Assembly (NCBI GenBank): GCA_964021645.1
Contig: CAXIAD010000007.1
Coordinates: forward strand, 1-63,328
Reading direction: 5' to 3'
DNA from: CANLDA01 sp964021645
GTDB taxonomy: Bacteria > Pseudomonadota > Alphaproteobacteria > Rhodobacterales > Rhodobacteraceae
Length of the DNA stretch: 63,328 bases
The notes beneath the pieces are model-generated. The model ran no database searches, was not told the DNA's origin, and worked only from the letters and a program-made list of their open reading frames with translations. The position numbers and the translations under genes are program-made. Shown here piece after piece: positions 16,735 through 25,580 of this stretch. Every line of letters starts with the position of its first letter. Position 1 is the first letter of the stretch.

Positions 16735-17414
16735 AGCTATCCAGCGAATTAAAGGCGCTTGAGGCGCGGATCGGGCACAAGTTTAGCACGCCCGATCTAT
16801 TGGTGCGCGCGGTCACGCATTCATCAATGTCCTCGCCGACTCGGGATGATAATCAGCGATTGGAATTCCTCGGGGATCGGGTTTTGGGGCTGGTCATGGC
16901 CGAGGCTCTGCTTGTTCAGGATCGCGGCGCGAGCGAAGGGCAACTTGCCCCTAGATTCAATGCCTTAGTCCGTAAAGAAGCCTGCGCAGACGTTGCTCGT
17001 GAAATCTTGCTTGGGGATGCGCTAAAGCTTGGTCGCTCCGAGATGCTGTCTGGCGGGCGCCGTAAATTGGCGTTGCTTGGGGACGCAATGGAGGCCGTGA
17101 TCGCTGCTGTATATATGGATGCAGGTTTTGGGCCTGCCCGTGATATGGTGTTGCGACTTTGGGGGGAACGGGTTGTCCACGTGGATGCCGATGCCCGCGA
17201 TGCCAAAACCAGCCTGCAAGAGTGGGCACAGGCGCGTGGCTTACCACCGCCACGTTACGAGATTGTAGCGCGCAGTGGGCCGGATCATGCTCCGGTTTTC
17301 ACCATCGCCGCGAAGTTGGAAAATGATGAGGTGGCAGAGGCCACCGCAGGGTCAAAGCGTCAGGCTGAACAAGCCGCCGCCAAGGCCCTATTGCAAAGAT
17401 TGGAGAGCGCGTGA
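16731..17414 (+). CDS. rnc: Ribonuclease III
   Basis: A double-strand-specific endoribonuclease that processes rRNA and many mRNAs. The 227 residues contain the catalytic signature NQRLEFLGDRVLGLVMAEALL, the second acidic site LLGDAMEAVIAAVYMDAGF, and a C-terminal dsRNA-binding domain (DAKTSLQEWAQARGLPPPRYE to GSKRQAEQAAAKALL). Translation starts at TTG 16731 within the lepB stop (ATTGA overlap) after AAGGCGGTG, and ends by overlapping era by 4 nt, so the three are translationally coupled. Confidence 0.95.
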   Translation: MKLSSELKALEARIGHKFSTPDLLVRAVTHSSMSSPTRDDNQRLEFLGDRVLGLVMAEALLVQDRGASEGQLAPRFNALVRKEACADVAREILLGDALKLGRSEMLSGGRRKLALLGDAMEAVIAAVYMDAGFGPARDMVLRLWGERVVHVDADARDAKTSLQEWAQARGLPPPRYEIVARSGPDHAPVFTIAAKLENDEVAEATAGSKRQAEQAAAKALLQRLESA

Positions 17415-18313
17415 AACGTGCAGGATTTGTCGCCCTAATTGGGGAACCTAACGCCGGAAAATCGACCCTAACGAACCGTTTGGTCGGGGCCAAAGTGTCG
17501 ATTGTTACCCACAAGGTACAGACCACACGTACCCGCATCCGTGGCGTCGCGATGGAAGGCGAAAGCCAGATTGTGTTGGTGGACACACCTGGCCTGTTCC
17601 GCCCTCGCCGCCGTCTGGATCGTGCGATGGTTGCCGCCGCTTGGGGGGGGGCTGCTGATGCAGATGTCACCGTCCTATTGGTGGAGGCACACCGCGGTAT
17701 CACCGAAGGTGTGGAGCGTATTCTAGAAGGTCTAGATGAGATCGGTAAGGGACGCCGGGTGGCCCTAGCGATCAACAAGATCGACAAGGTTCAATCTGAG
17801 GTTCTGCTTGGTCTCTCTCAAAAGCTAAATGAGCGATATGCCTTTGCCGAGACCTTTATGATCTCTGCCGAAAAAGGCCACGGCGCGGACCATCTAAAGG
17901 CGTGGTTGGCGGAGCAGGTGCCAGAAGGCCCATGGTTATATCCCGAAGACCAGATTGCAGATTTGCCTTTACGGATGATTGCCTCCGAAACAACACGCGA
18001 AAAATTGACACTGCGGTTGCATCAGGAACTGCCCTACCAGCTAACGGTAGAAACCGAGAGCTGGGAAGAACGCAAGGATGGATCGGTCAAAATTGATCAG
18101 CTGATCTATGTGATCCGCGATGGCCACAAAGGCATCGTTCTGGGCAAAAAAGGTGAGACAATCAAAGGAGTTAGCACCGCTGCCCGCGCCGAGCTGGAAG
18201 AGTTCCTTGGCCGCCGTGTTCACCTGTTTCTACAGATCAAAGTGCGCCCAAATTGGTTAGAAGATTCAGAGCGTTACTCAGAAATGGGGTTGAATTTCAA
18301 GGACGGCAACTGA
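17411..18313 (+). CDS. era: GTPase Era
   Basis: An essential GTPase that binds the 3' end of 16S rRNA during small-subunit maturation. The 300-residue protein shows G1 (GEPNAGKSTLTNRLVG), G2 region (THKVQTTRTRIRG), G3 (DTPGLF) and G4 (NKID), then a C-terminal KH domain (IDQLIYVIRDGHKGIVLGKKGETIKGVSTAARAELEEFL). GTG 17411 overlaps the rnc stop, and the Era stop shares one base with the next ATG (TGATG). Thus lepB-rnc-era-DUF1491 forms one tightly packed operon. Confidence 0.96.
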   Translation: MKRAGFVALIGEPNAGKSTLTNRLVGAKVSIVTHKVQTTRTRIRGVAMEGESQIVLVDTPGLFRPRRRLDRAMVAAAWGGAADADVTVLLVEAHRGITEGVERILEGLDEIGKGRRVALAINKIDKVQSEVLLGLSQKLNERYAFAETFMISAEKGHGADHLKAWLAEQVPEGPWLYPEDQIADLPLRMIASETTREKLTLRLHQELPYQLTVETESWEERKDGSVKIDQLIYVIRDGHKGIVLGKKGETIKGVSTAARAELEEFLGRRVHLFLQIKVRPNWLEDSERYSEMGLNFKDGN

Positions 18314-18645
18314 TGCCACGCCTCACGGCGGAATTCTGGGTTCAGGCCTATATGACTCGGTTGCGATTGCAGGATATTCCGGCCTTTGTTGTGGCTCATG
18401 GCGACAACACCGCCGGGGCTGTTTTGATCAAAATGAATACGTTGAACGGGCAGGCCTGTGTGTATCAGCGCAGCTTTGATTTGATGAGCGGCGAACGCAA
18501 TTGGATCGTGCTGATTGACGGGGTTGAGGGCGACGTTGATGCAACGGTAAATCGCCAAAGGGGTTTTGATCCCGACCTCTGGGTGATCGAGGTTGAGGAC
18601 CGCCAAGGCCGCCATTTACTGGATGAGCCGGGCCTATCGGAGTAA
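18313..18645 (+). CDS. DUF1491 family protein
   Basis: A 110-residue protein whose features match DUF1491: MPRLTAEFWVQAYMTRLRLQDIPAFVVAHGD, GAVLIKMNTLNGQACVYQRSFD, ERNWIVLIDG and FDPDLWVIEVEDRQGRHLLDEPGL. Function is unknown; it is restricted, as far as I know, to alphaproteobacteria and usually adjacent to era/recO as here. It is cytosolic and has no catalytic motif I can see. Its start is embedded in the era stop codon. Confidence 0.88.
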   Translation: MPRLTAEFWVQAYMTRLRLQDIPAFVVAHGDNTAGAVLIKMNTLNGQACVYQRSFDLMSGERNWIVLIDGVEGDVDATVNRQRGFDPDLWVIEVEDRQGRHLLDEPGLSE

Positions 18646-18705
18646 CCGCATGACCCCTCTGAAATTTCGTTTCAATTTTGGGATCAGTGGCGCTACGATA
18701 TTATG

Positions 18706-19449
18706 ATGGAATGGCGAGATCACGGCATTGTTCTGAGTGTGCGAAAGCATGGGGAAACCTCTGTCATTCTGGATATGTTTACCGAACATCATGGGCGACA
18801 TGCGGGCATCGTTCGCGGCGGTACAAGCCGTAAACTGACCCCAATTTTGCAACCCGGTTCGCAGCTTGATCTGGCATGGCGTGCACGGTTGCAGGATCAC
18901 ATTGGCAGCTTCACGGTTGAACCCCTGCGCAGCCGAACTGGGGCGCTTAGTGACAGATTGGCGCTGGCCGGATTGAACGCGGTCACCGGGCTTGTATCGT
19001 TTTGTTTAGCCGAGCGCGTGGTGCATGGGACGCTATATCATCAGACTGAACAATTGTTGGATTTACTGGGTCAAAACGATGTCTGGCCATTGGCTTATCT
19101 TCGGTGGGAAATAAGGCTGCTTGAGGAGCTTGGGTTCGGCCTTGATCTTGCGACCTGCGCGGTCACTGGGGAGGTCGACGGGCTGATCTATGTGTCCCCG
19201 AAAACCGGCCGCGCCGTTTCGGCACGTGGGGCGGGGGATTGGGCCGATCGGTTGCTGCCTCTTCCGCCGTGTTTGGCGGGGCAGGGGGCCGCGCCTGACG
19301 CAGAGGTGGCCCTTGCGCTGAACACCACCGGATATTTTATGGAGCAACGGGTCGCGCCCGCCTTGGGGAATAATCCACTGCCAAAAGCACGCGGGCGATT
19401 TTTGGATGTGTTTGCCGCGTTTCGCCAAAAATCTACGACAATCGTGTGA
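18706..19449 (+). CDS. recO: DNA repair protein RecO
   Basis: It works with RecF/RecR to load RecA on SSB-coated single strands. The 247-residue protein has the N-terminal OB-fold (MEWRDHGIVLSVRKHGETSVILDMFTEHHGRHAGIVRGG) and a helical C-terminal domain (LAYLRWEIRLLEELGFGLDLATCAVTGEVDGLIYVSPKTGRAVS). Two consecutive ATGs (18703, 18706) fit; the second matches the family N terminus. The usual four-cysteine zinc site is not complete here (one Cys in LATCAVTG plus isolated ones), as in many alphaproteobacterial RecO proteins. It is the last gene of the housekeeping run and is followed by a strong 25-bp palindrome. Confidence 0.92.
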   Translation: MEWRDHGIVLSVRKHGETSVILDMFTEHHGRHAGIVRGGTSRKLTPILQPGSQLDLAWRARLQDHIGSFTVEPLRSRTGALSDRLALAGLNAVTGLVSFCLAERVVHGTLYHQTEQLLDLLGQNDVWPLAYLRWEIRLLEELGFGLDLATCAVTGEVDGLIYVSPKTGRAVSARGAGDWADRLLPLPPCLAGQGAAPDAEVALALNTTGYFMEQRVAPALGNNPLPKARGRFLDVFAAFRQKSTTIV

Positions 19450-19470
19450 CCAAAAACGTTGGAAGTACAC

Positions 19471-19495
19471 CGGAGGTTTCGCCGCGAAACCTCCG
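19471..19495. repeat. 25-bp palindrome, copy 1 of the GGTTTCGC-N-GCGAAACC family
   Basis: There are perfect 12-bp arms CGGAGGTTTCGC and GCGAAACCTCCG around a single C. It is located between the convergent stops of recO (19449) and mcd (19507), where it could act as a bidirectional terminator, although no U-tract follows. Confidence 0.75.
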
Positions 19496-19506
19496 ATGCT
19501 TTGACT

Positions 19507-21162
19507 TTAGGCTAACAAACGGCGCGCAATAACCTGCGCTTGAATTTCGGCAGCACCCTCAAAAATGTTCAGGATACGCGCGTCGCACAGGATGCGGCTG
19601 ATCGTGTATTCCGTTGCAAATCCGTTGCCACCGTGAATCTGCAACCCATTGTCAGCAGCAGCCCAAGCAACCCGTGCACCCAGCAGTTTGGCCATGCCAG
19701 CCTCAAGGTCGCAGCGCTTGTCGTTGTCTTTTTGCGATGCACTGAAATAGGTCAGCTGACGGGCAATCATGATTTCAACGGCCATCATGGCAAGCTTGCC
19801 AGACACACGTGGAAAGTTGATCAGGGATTTGCCGAATTGCTGACGATCAATCGCGTATTGCATCGCCACATCCAACGCAGACTGAGCAACCCCAATGGCG
19901 CGCGCGGCTGTTTGAATGCGGGCACTCTCAAAAGTTTGCATGAGCTGCTTAAAGCCTTTGCCTTCTTCACCCCCGAGGAGATTTTCAGATTTCACCTTGA
20001 AACCGTCAAAGGCCAGCTCGTATTCCTTCATGCCGCGATAGCCCAAAACTTCGATCTCGCCGCCGGTCATGCCGGGGGTCGGGAAGGGTGCGTCATCAGT
20101 GCCGGGTGTTTTCTCGGCCAAAAACATCGAAAGCCCGCGATGATCGGTGGAATTCGGGTCAGTACGCGCAAGCAATGTCATGACATGCGTACGGGCCGCG
20201 TGTGTGATCCATGTTTTGTTTCCGGTCACGTCATACCCGTCGTCGGTTTTGACAGCCCGCGTGCGAAGCGAGCCAAGATCGGAACCCGTGTTAGGCTCTG
20301 TGAACACGGCAGTTGGCAGAATTTCTGCGCTCGCAAGTTTGGGCAGCCAATCGGCCTTTTGCGCATCCGTGCCGCCACAGATGATCAATTCCGCCGCGAT
20401 TTCCGAACGTGTGCCGAGTGACCCAACGCCGATATAGCCGCGTGAAAGCTCCTCGGAAACCACAACCATTGATGCTTTGGATAGACCGAAGCCGCCGAAT
20501 TCTTCTGGAATGGTAAGACCAAAAACACCCATTTCTGCGAGGTCTTCGATGATCTCCATCGGGATCAGCTCGTCCTTGAGGTGCCATTGGTGCGCATGCG
20601 GGATCACCTTGTCGACAGCATAACGACGGAACTGTTCCCGGATCATCTCAAGCTCATCGTCAAGACCGGAGGCTCCAACCGTGATGTTTGCAGCCTGTTC
20701 TTGCATCAACTCAACGAGACGGGTGCGCGCAGCCTGGGAATTACCCGTCTGACAAAGCGTCATGACGGATGGCACCATGAGGCCGCTCATTTCGTCTTGG
20801 CTAAGACCTAGATCCTGAAGGCGCAGAATCTCGCCTTGGCTCATCGGAATGCCGCCATAAATCTGCCAAAGATACTCACCAAAGGCGATCTGATGGATAA
20901 GCTGTTCAACCTCGCCGAATTTTCCCTCGGCTTTCATGCGCTCTGCCCATGCCTGCATTTGGGTGAGCGATTGGGCGTATGTCGCCAACCAAGAAAGGCC
21001 ATGCGCAGCTGTTTGATTTTGCTCGATCAAATCTCCGGAGACACGTCCATCAACACTGACGGTTTCACGCACGCGGGCGGTTGCCAAATCTAGCAGGGCA
21101 TTCACCGGGGCAACAGCAGCGGCTGTCAGGCCAAGCAATTCTGGTAGAATAATTGGGTTCAT
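19507..21162 (-). CDS. mcd: Methylsuccinyl-CoA dehydrogenase (large acyl-CoA dehydrogenase)
   Basis: An FAD-dependent dehydrogenase, probably oxidising (2S)-methylsuccinyl-CoA to mesaconyl-C1-CoA in the ethylmalonyl-CoA pathway for acetyl-CoA assimilation. At ~551 residues it is far longer than ordinary acyl-CoA dehydrogenases (~380-400) because of an N-terminal helical extension of ~150 residues (ARVRETVSVDGRVSGDLIEQNQTAAHGLSWLATYAQSL), a feature of Mcd. The core has EMGVFGLTIPEEFGGFGLS, TAVFTEPNTGSDLGSLRTRA, GNKTWITHAAR, GRYDRQQF-like AIDRQQFGKSLINFPRV and GLQIHGGNGFATEYTISRILCDARILNIFEGAAEIQ. ATG 21162 has AGGAC upstream; starts at 21186 and 21204 are also in frame. Other pathway genes are not in this window. 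Confidence 0.82.
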   Translation of the reverse strand: MNPIILPELLGLTAAAVAPVNALLDLATARVRETVSVDGRVSGDLIEQNQTAAHGLSWLATYAQSLTQMQAWAERMKAEGKFGEVEQLIHQIAFGEYLWQIYGGIPMSQGEILRLQDLGLSQDEMSGLMVPSVMTLCQTGNSQAARTRLVELMQEQAANITVGASGLDDELEMIREQFRRYAVDKVIPHAHQWHLKDELIPMEIIEDLAEMGVFGLTIPEEFGGFGLSKASMVVVSEELSRGYIGVGSLGTRSEIAAELIICGGTDAQKADWLPKLASAEILPTAVFTEPNTGSDLGSLRTRAVKTDDGYDVTGNKTWITHAARTHVMTLLARTDPNSTDHRGLSMFLAEKTPGTDDAPFPTPGMTGGEIEVLGYRGMKEYELAFDGFKVKSENLLGGEEGKGFKQLMQTFESARIQTAARAIGVAQSALDVAMQYAIDRQQFGKSLINFPRVSGKLAMMAVEIMIARQLTYFSASQKDNDKRCDLEAGMAKLLGARVAWAAADNGLQIHGGNGFATEYTISRILCDARILNIFEGAAEIQAQVIARRLLA

Positions 21163-21332
21163 CGCTATGTCCTGTCCATCTTGGGGCATGTTTTGGTCCT
21201 TCATTGCTGCAGTGTGACATAGCCATTATGCAGGTGCAGCGCAACAAAAATGCTGCTGAAGGGTGCGCGTTTGGATCATTGTTGCGCCGACATGTTTTGC
21301 ACCTCGAAATGAAACAGGCTAGACCTTTGGGC

Positions 21333-22079
21333 ATGGATACAGACATTATCGTTGTTTCCCTGATGGTTGCTTTGATTGCGGGTATCGTCAAAGGGACAGT
21401 TGGATTTGGGATGCCAACGCTCATGATCTCGGGGATGGGGGCCATCGTGGCACCAGAGTTGGCGCTTGCGGGATTGATCCTGCCAACGCTGTTTAGCAAT
21501 GGCATGCAGGCCTTTCGGCAAGGTAGCCGTGCTGCTTGGCAAACCATCCGAAAATTCAAAGTGTTTCTCTGCGTTGGGTTTGTTCTATTGGTGGCATCTG
21601 CACAATGGGTGACGGTGTTGCCAGCCGGTGTTCTGCTATTGACTATTGGCTTGGTGGTTGGATTTACGACGGTAATTCAATTGCTTGGCTTTGAGTTCCA
21701 TGTGAAAAAGCCTGGTGGGTGGAGTGAGGTAGCAATCGGTGCCATCGCAGGTTTCACCGGAGGCTTGTCCGGTATTTGGGGACCGCCGACGATCCTATAT
21801 CTGACTGCGTTGCGTACAGAGAAGGCCGAACAGATTCGGGCACAAGGCGTGATATATGGCCTTGGCGCGGTTGCGCTCACGGGATCACATGTTGTTTCTG
21901 GTGTTCTGAATTATACAACTGTCTGGTATTCGCTCGCTTTGGTGCCCCCGGCGGTGATCGGAATGTGGCTTGGCGGCAAACTATCGGATAAAATTCCACA
22001 AGCGGCGTTTCGGCGCCTAACCTTGCTGCTGTTGATGGCTGCGGCCATCAACCTTATCCGCAAGGGTCTGATTGCGTAA
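21333..22079 (+). CDS. TauE/SafE-family sulfite/anion exporter-like permease
   Basis: An integral membrane protein of ~248 residues with about eight hydrophobic segments. The TauE/SafE repeat pattern is visible: IAGIVKGTVGFGMPTLMI in the first half and GAIAGFTGGLSGIWGPPTILYLTAL in the second. Members move sulfite, sulfoacetate or other small anions across the inner membrane. The start is uncertain: ATG 21333 gives MDTDIIVVSLMVALIAG, while ATG 21309 would add eight residues. It is divergent from mcd with a short shared intergenic region, which hints at a link but does not prove one. The substrate is unknown. Confidence 0.85.
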   Translation: MDTDIIVVSLMVALIAGIVKGTVGFGMPTLMISGMGAIVAPELALAGLILPTLFSNGMQAFRQGSRAAWQTIRKFKVFLCVGFVLLVASAQWVTVLPAGVLLLTIGLVVGFTTVIQLLGFEFHVKKPGGWSEVAIGAIAGFTGGLSGIWGPPTILYLTALRTEKAEQIRAQGVIYGLGAVALTGSHVVSGVLNYTTVWYSLALVPPAVIGMWLGGKLSDKIPQAAFRRLTLLLLMAAAINLIRKGLIA

Positions 22080-22160
22080 AACTGTATAAGAGATTGCTGC
22101 ACCGCAGCTTACTTTATCAATCACCCTGATTGTCTCTTTGACGACTAACCTAAGCACGGG

Positions 22161-23078
22161 TCACAACCCCATAAATTTGGCAGAACGCAGATTCTCGGCT
22201 GATTGACGTACCACCTCTGCGACATGTGTGAATCGCTCAGCCAAGGGATTTGTTTTGCGCCAGATCATGCCGATTGTTCTGGATGGGGGCACATTGGCAA
22301 AGCGGGAAATTGATACTTTGGCTGAGCTGGTTTCGACGTCTAGTGCCATTTCCGGGATCAAGGTCACCCCAATGCCAGCAGCAACCATTTGTACAAGTGT
22401 GGTCAATGAACTGCCGTCTAATCCCTCGCGGGGTAAATCAGATTGCACGTTGCAGAATGATAACGCTTGATCGCGAAAACAGTGGCCTTCTTCCAGCAAC
22501 AGTAGACGCATTTTACGCAAATCGGAGCCATCTGGAACGGGCATTCCGTGGTCGTTTCTATGACGAACCAGCACAAAATCCTCGTCAAACAGCGGGGTTT
22601 CCGTGAAGGAGGGTTCGGACACGGGCAAAGCAACAATTGCCGCATCAATCTTGCCCTCTGATAGTTCGAGCAGGAGCTTGGGCGTAAGCGTTTCGCGCAC
22701 GTGTAGATCAAGACCGGGATGCAGGTGGGTCAGGTTTCCAATCAGCGTTGGCAACAGATAAGGGGCGATTGTGGGAATCACGCCGATTCGTAAACGATCC
22801 AATGCTTCGCTGCGGGAGGCACGCGCAAGGTCGCTGAATTCATCCGTTGCCTTAAGAATATCCTGCGCGCGCAACAAAAGCGCATCCCCAATCGTAGTAA
22901 GACGTAGCTGGCGGGCACCCCTTTCAAACAATGAAATGCCAAGAGTCTCTTCTAACTCCTTAATTTGTACAGAAAGCGCGGGTTGAGAGATCGAGCAGGC
23001 AGCTGCTGCACGGCCAAAATGGCGATGTTGCGCAAGGGCCACGAAATATCGAAGTTGTTTGAGAGTGAATCTGGTCAT
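22161..23078 (-). CDS. oxyR: Hydrogen-peroxide-sensing LysR-type regulator OxyR
   Basis: A 305-residue LysR regulator with an N-terminal winged HTH (FTLKQLRYFVALAQHRHFGRAAAACSISQPALSVQIKELEETLG). In the sensor domain the segment EEGHCFRDQALSFC places two cysteines at 200 and 209, the same 9-residue spacing and context as Cys199/Cys208 of E. coli OxyR. This makes peroxide sensing by disulfide formation very likely. It is divergent from katG across 207 bp, the expected target. In Rhodobacteraceae OxyR controls katG; here the arrangement itself is the support. Confidence 0.93.
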   Translation of the reverse strand: MTRFTLKQLRYFVALAQHRHFGRAAAACSISQPALSVQIKELEETLGISLFERGARQLRLTTIGDALLLRAQDILKATDEFSDLARASRSEALDRLRIGVIPTIAPYLLPTLIGNLTHLHPGLDLHVRETLTPKLLLELSEGKIDAAIVALPVSEPSFTETPLFDEDFVLVRHRNDHGMPVPDGSDLRKMRLLLLEEGHCFRDQALSFCNVQSDLPREGLDGSSLTTLVQMVAAGIGVTLIPEMALDVETSSAKVSISRFANVPPSRTIGMIWRKTNPLAERFTHVAEVVRQSAENLRSAKFMGL

Positions 23079-23285
23079 AAGAATTAATTATATCAGATAT
23101 AGAAAAATGCAACTTATTCTAATGGAAAGAGTCTGCTAGCGTTATCGCAAGACATGGTCGGCACCCATTGTAGACGTATCGTATGTGGATACCACACGAC
23201 GATATTTTGCATGGTGGGCCTCATGGTCGAAAACCCAATGGTCGTAAGGCCATGCTTTGAATTACAGTAATGATCGGAGAAAAAC
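23079..23285. promoter_or_regulatory. oxyR-katG divergent promoter region
   Basis: The AT-rich part next to oxyR contains the palindrome ATATCAGATAT (23090-23100), near where an oxyR -10 element would lie, followed by another AT-rich half-site region to ~23125. It is a plausible OxyR operator area, but I cannot fix its exact register. Confidence 0.45.
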
Positions 23286-25481
23286 GTGGACGGAAACAAC
23301 GCAGGAACTGGTGGAAAATGCCCTGTCATGCACGCGGCTTCTGGTAGCAGATCAAACCGTGATTGGTGGCCAAATCAACTGAACCTACGGATATTGCATC
23401 AAAACACGGCGCAATCCGATCCGATGGGCGAGGCGTTTGATTATGCTGAGGAATTCAAAAAGCTCGACCTAGAGGCGCTGCGGCAAGACCTCAACGCGTT
23501 GATGACGGATTCGCAGGAATGGTGGCCTGCTGACTATGGTCATTATGGCCCGTTTTTCATTCGCATGGCGTGGCATAGTGCAGGGACGTATCGCACGTCT
23601 GACGGACGCGGTGGCGCAACATCGGGCACACAACGATTTGCCCCTTTGAACAGCTGGCCTGACAACGTGAACTTGGACAAGGCGCGTCGTCTGCTTTGGC
23701 CGCTAAAGCAAAAGTACGGCAAACAAATCTCTTGGGCTGACCTGATGATATTGGCTGGTAACTCTGCGTTAGAAACTATGGGATTTGAGACGTTTGGCTT
23801 TGCAGGTGGACGTGCAGATGTTTGGGAGCCCGAGGAGGATATTTACTGGGGCGGGGAGGATACCTGGCTTGGTGATAAACGCTATAGCGGCGAAAGAGAG
23901 TTGGAAAATCCACTAGCAGCCGTTCAGATGGGTTTGATTTATGTAAACCCGGAGGGGCCCAACGGCAATCCGGATCCTGCGGCATCGGGACATGATATTC
24001 GCGACACCTTTGCGCGGATGGCGATGAATGATGAAGAAACTGTTGCGCTGGTTGCTGGAGGACACACCTTTGGCAAAGCGCATGGCGCGGGCGATCCAGA
24101 ACTTGTTGGGCGTGAGCCAGAGGGGGCAAGCATCCAAGAGCAGGGATTTGGCTGGAAGAACGGTCTAGGCAGTGGCGTTGGCGTACACACGACCTCAAGC
24201 GGTATTGAAGGAGCGTGGACGCCCACGCCAACCACTTGGGACAACAGCTTTTTCGACACGTTGTTCGGCTACGAATGGGAGCTAACCAAAAGCCCCGCTG
24301 GTGCCCAGCAATGGACCCCGACAGATGCTTCAGCAAAAACCACAGTAGTTGATGCGCATGACTCATCAATCCGGCATGCGCCGATGATGACGACGGCCGA
24401 TCTCGCGCTGCGGGTTGATCCAGCCTATGCGGTTATCTCCAAGCGTTTTCATGAAAATCCGCAGGAATTCGCAGATGCCTTTGCTCGCGCATGGTTCAAG
24501 CTAACGCATCGGGATATGGGGCCGCGTTCGCGGTATCTGGGGGCCTTGGTGCCTGCGGAGGAAATGATTTGGCAGGATCCAATTCCGGCAACATCGCACG
24601 ATCTGATTGATGATCAGGATATTGCGGCGTTGAAGGAACAGATATTAGCCTCTGGCCTGACGATCTCGCAATTGGTGGCAACTGCATGGGCCTCCGCGTC
24701 TACCTACCGTGGTTCTGATATGCGTGGTGGGGCAAATGGGGCACGTCTGCGCCTTGCGCCTCAGAATGCTTGGGCGGTCAATCAGCCAGATCAATTGGCA
24801 ACTGTGATTGCCGGTCTGGAAGCGATACAATCCGCGTTTAACAACGCACAGTCTGGCAACAAGCAGGTGTCTCTTGCTGACCTGATTGTCCTTGGTGGCT
24901 GTGCTGCGGTGGAACGTGCTGCGATGAATGCAGGCCAAACGGTTGCGGTGCCATTTTCCGCAGGCAGAGCTGATGCAACTCAAGAGCAAACTGACGTAGA
25001 TTCGGTTGCTGTACTGGAGCCAGAGGCCGATGGTTTCCGCAACTATAGCAGTGCGCAATTTAGTGTTTCTGCCGAAGCCATGCTTATTGATCGGGCACAG
25101 CTTCTGACACTTACTGCCCCAGAGATGACCGTATTGGTTGGGGGAATGAGGGTGCTGAACGCCAACACAGATCAATCACAACATGGCGTGTTCACCAATA
25201 AAACAGATGCCCTAAGTAATGATTTCTTTGTGAACTTGTTGGACATGGCAACCGATTGGACACCGACTGACGCATCCGAAAGCGTTTTTGAGGGACGGGA
25301 TCGTGCAAGTGGCGAGGTCAAGTGGACAGGGACGCGTGTCGATCTTGTCTTTGGGTCAAACTCGCAATTGCGTGCGTTGGCAGAAGTCTATGCATCGAAC
25401 GACTCACAAGCTGCGTTTGCGGAGGCATTTGCTGCGGCATGGGGCAAAGTTATGAATGCGGATCGTTTTGATCTGACCTGA
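23286..25481 (+). CDS. katG: Catalase-peroxidase KatG
   Basis: A haem enzyme that dismutates hydrogen peroxide and has peroxidase activity. The 731-residue length is standard for the two-domain family. The distal site IRMAWHSAGTYR supplies Arg, Trp and His. The Met-Tyr-Trp crosslink partners are present (that Trp, the Tyr in GLIYVNPEGP, the Met in TFARMAMND). The proximal haem His is in VALVAGGHTFGKAHG. The C-terminal half repeats the fold without haem ligands (SQLVATAWASASTYRGSDMRGGANG). GTG 23286 is preceded by GGAG. It is divergent from oxyR and ends in a strong terminator. Confidence 0.97.
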   Translation: MDGNNAGTGGKCPVMHAASGSRSNRDWWPNQLNLRILHQNTAQSDPMGEAFDYAEEFKKLDLEALRQDLNALMTDSQEWWPADYGHYGPFFIRMAWHSAGTYRTSDGRGGATSGTQRFAPLNSWPDNVNLDKARRLLWPLKQKYGKQISWADLMILAGNSALETMGFETFGFAGGRADVWEPEEDIYWGGEDTWLGDKRYSGERELENPLAAVQMGLIYVNPEGPNGNPDPAASGHDIRDTFARMAMNDEETVALVAGGHTFGKAHGAGDPELVGREPEGASIQEQGFGWKNGLGSGVGVHTTSSGIEGAWTPTPTTWDNSFFDTLFGYEWELTKSPAGAQQWTPTDASAKTTVVDAHDSSIRHAPMMTTADLALRVDPAYAVISKRFHENPQEFADAFARAWFKLTHRDMGPRSRYLGALVPAEEMIWQDPIPATSHDLIDDQDIAALKEQILASGLTISQLVATAWASASTYRGSDMRGGANGARLRLAPQNAWAVNQPDQLATVIAGLEAIQSAFNNAQSGNKQVSLADLIVLGGCAAVERAAMNAGQTVAVPFSAGRADATQEQTDVDSVAVLEPEADGFRNYSSAQFSVSAEAMLIDRAQLLTLTAPEMTVLVGGMRVLNANTDQSQHGVFTNKTDALSNDFFVNLLDMATDWTPTDASESVFEGRDRASGEVKWTGTRVDLVFGSNSQLRALAEVYASNDSQAAFAEAFAAAWGKVMNADRFDLT

Positions 25482-25488
25482 AAATAAA

Positions 25489-25519
25489 GGGAACTGCGAG
25501 ATTAACGCAGTTCCCTTTT
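25489..25519 (+). terminator. katG terminator
   Basis: There are 10-bp arms GGGAACTGCG and CGCAGTTCCC with a 7-nt loop, then TTTT. It begins 8 nt after the katG stop codon. Confidence 0.85.
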
Positions 25520-25539
25520 GGCTATCATGTAGAAAATTG

Positions 25540-25577
25540 TTTCAGGGCGGCATGCGCGAAGGCGGGCCGCCCTGAAA
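25540..25577 (-). terminator. leuB terminator
   Basis: Perfect 12-bp arms TTTCAGGGCGGC and GCCGCCCTGAAA surround a 14-nt loop, 3 bp beyond the leuB stop. On the minus strand the stem is followed by CAATTTTC. Confidence 0.75.
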
Positions 25578-25580
25578 TAT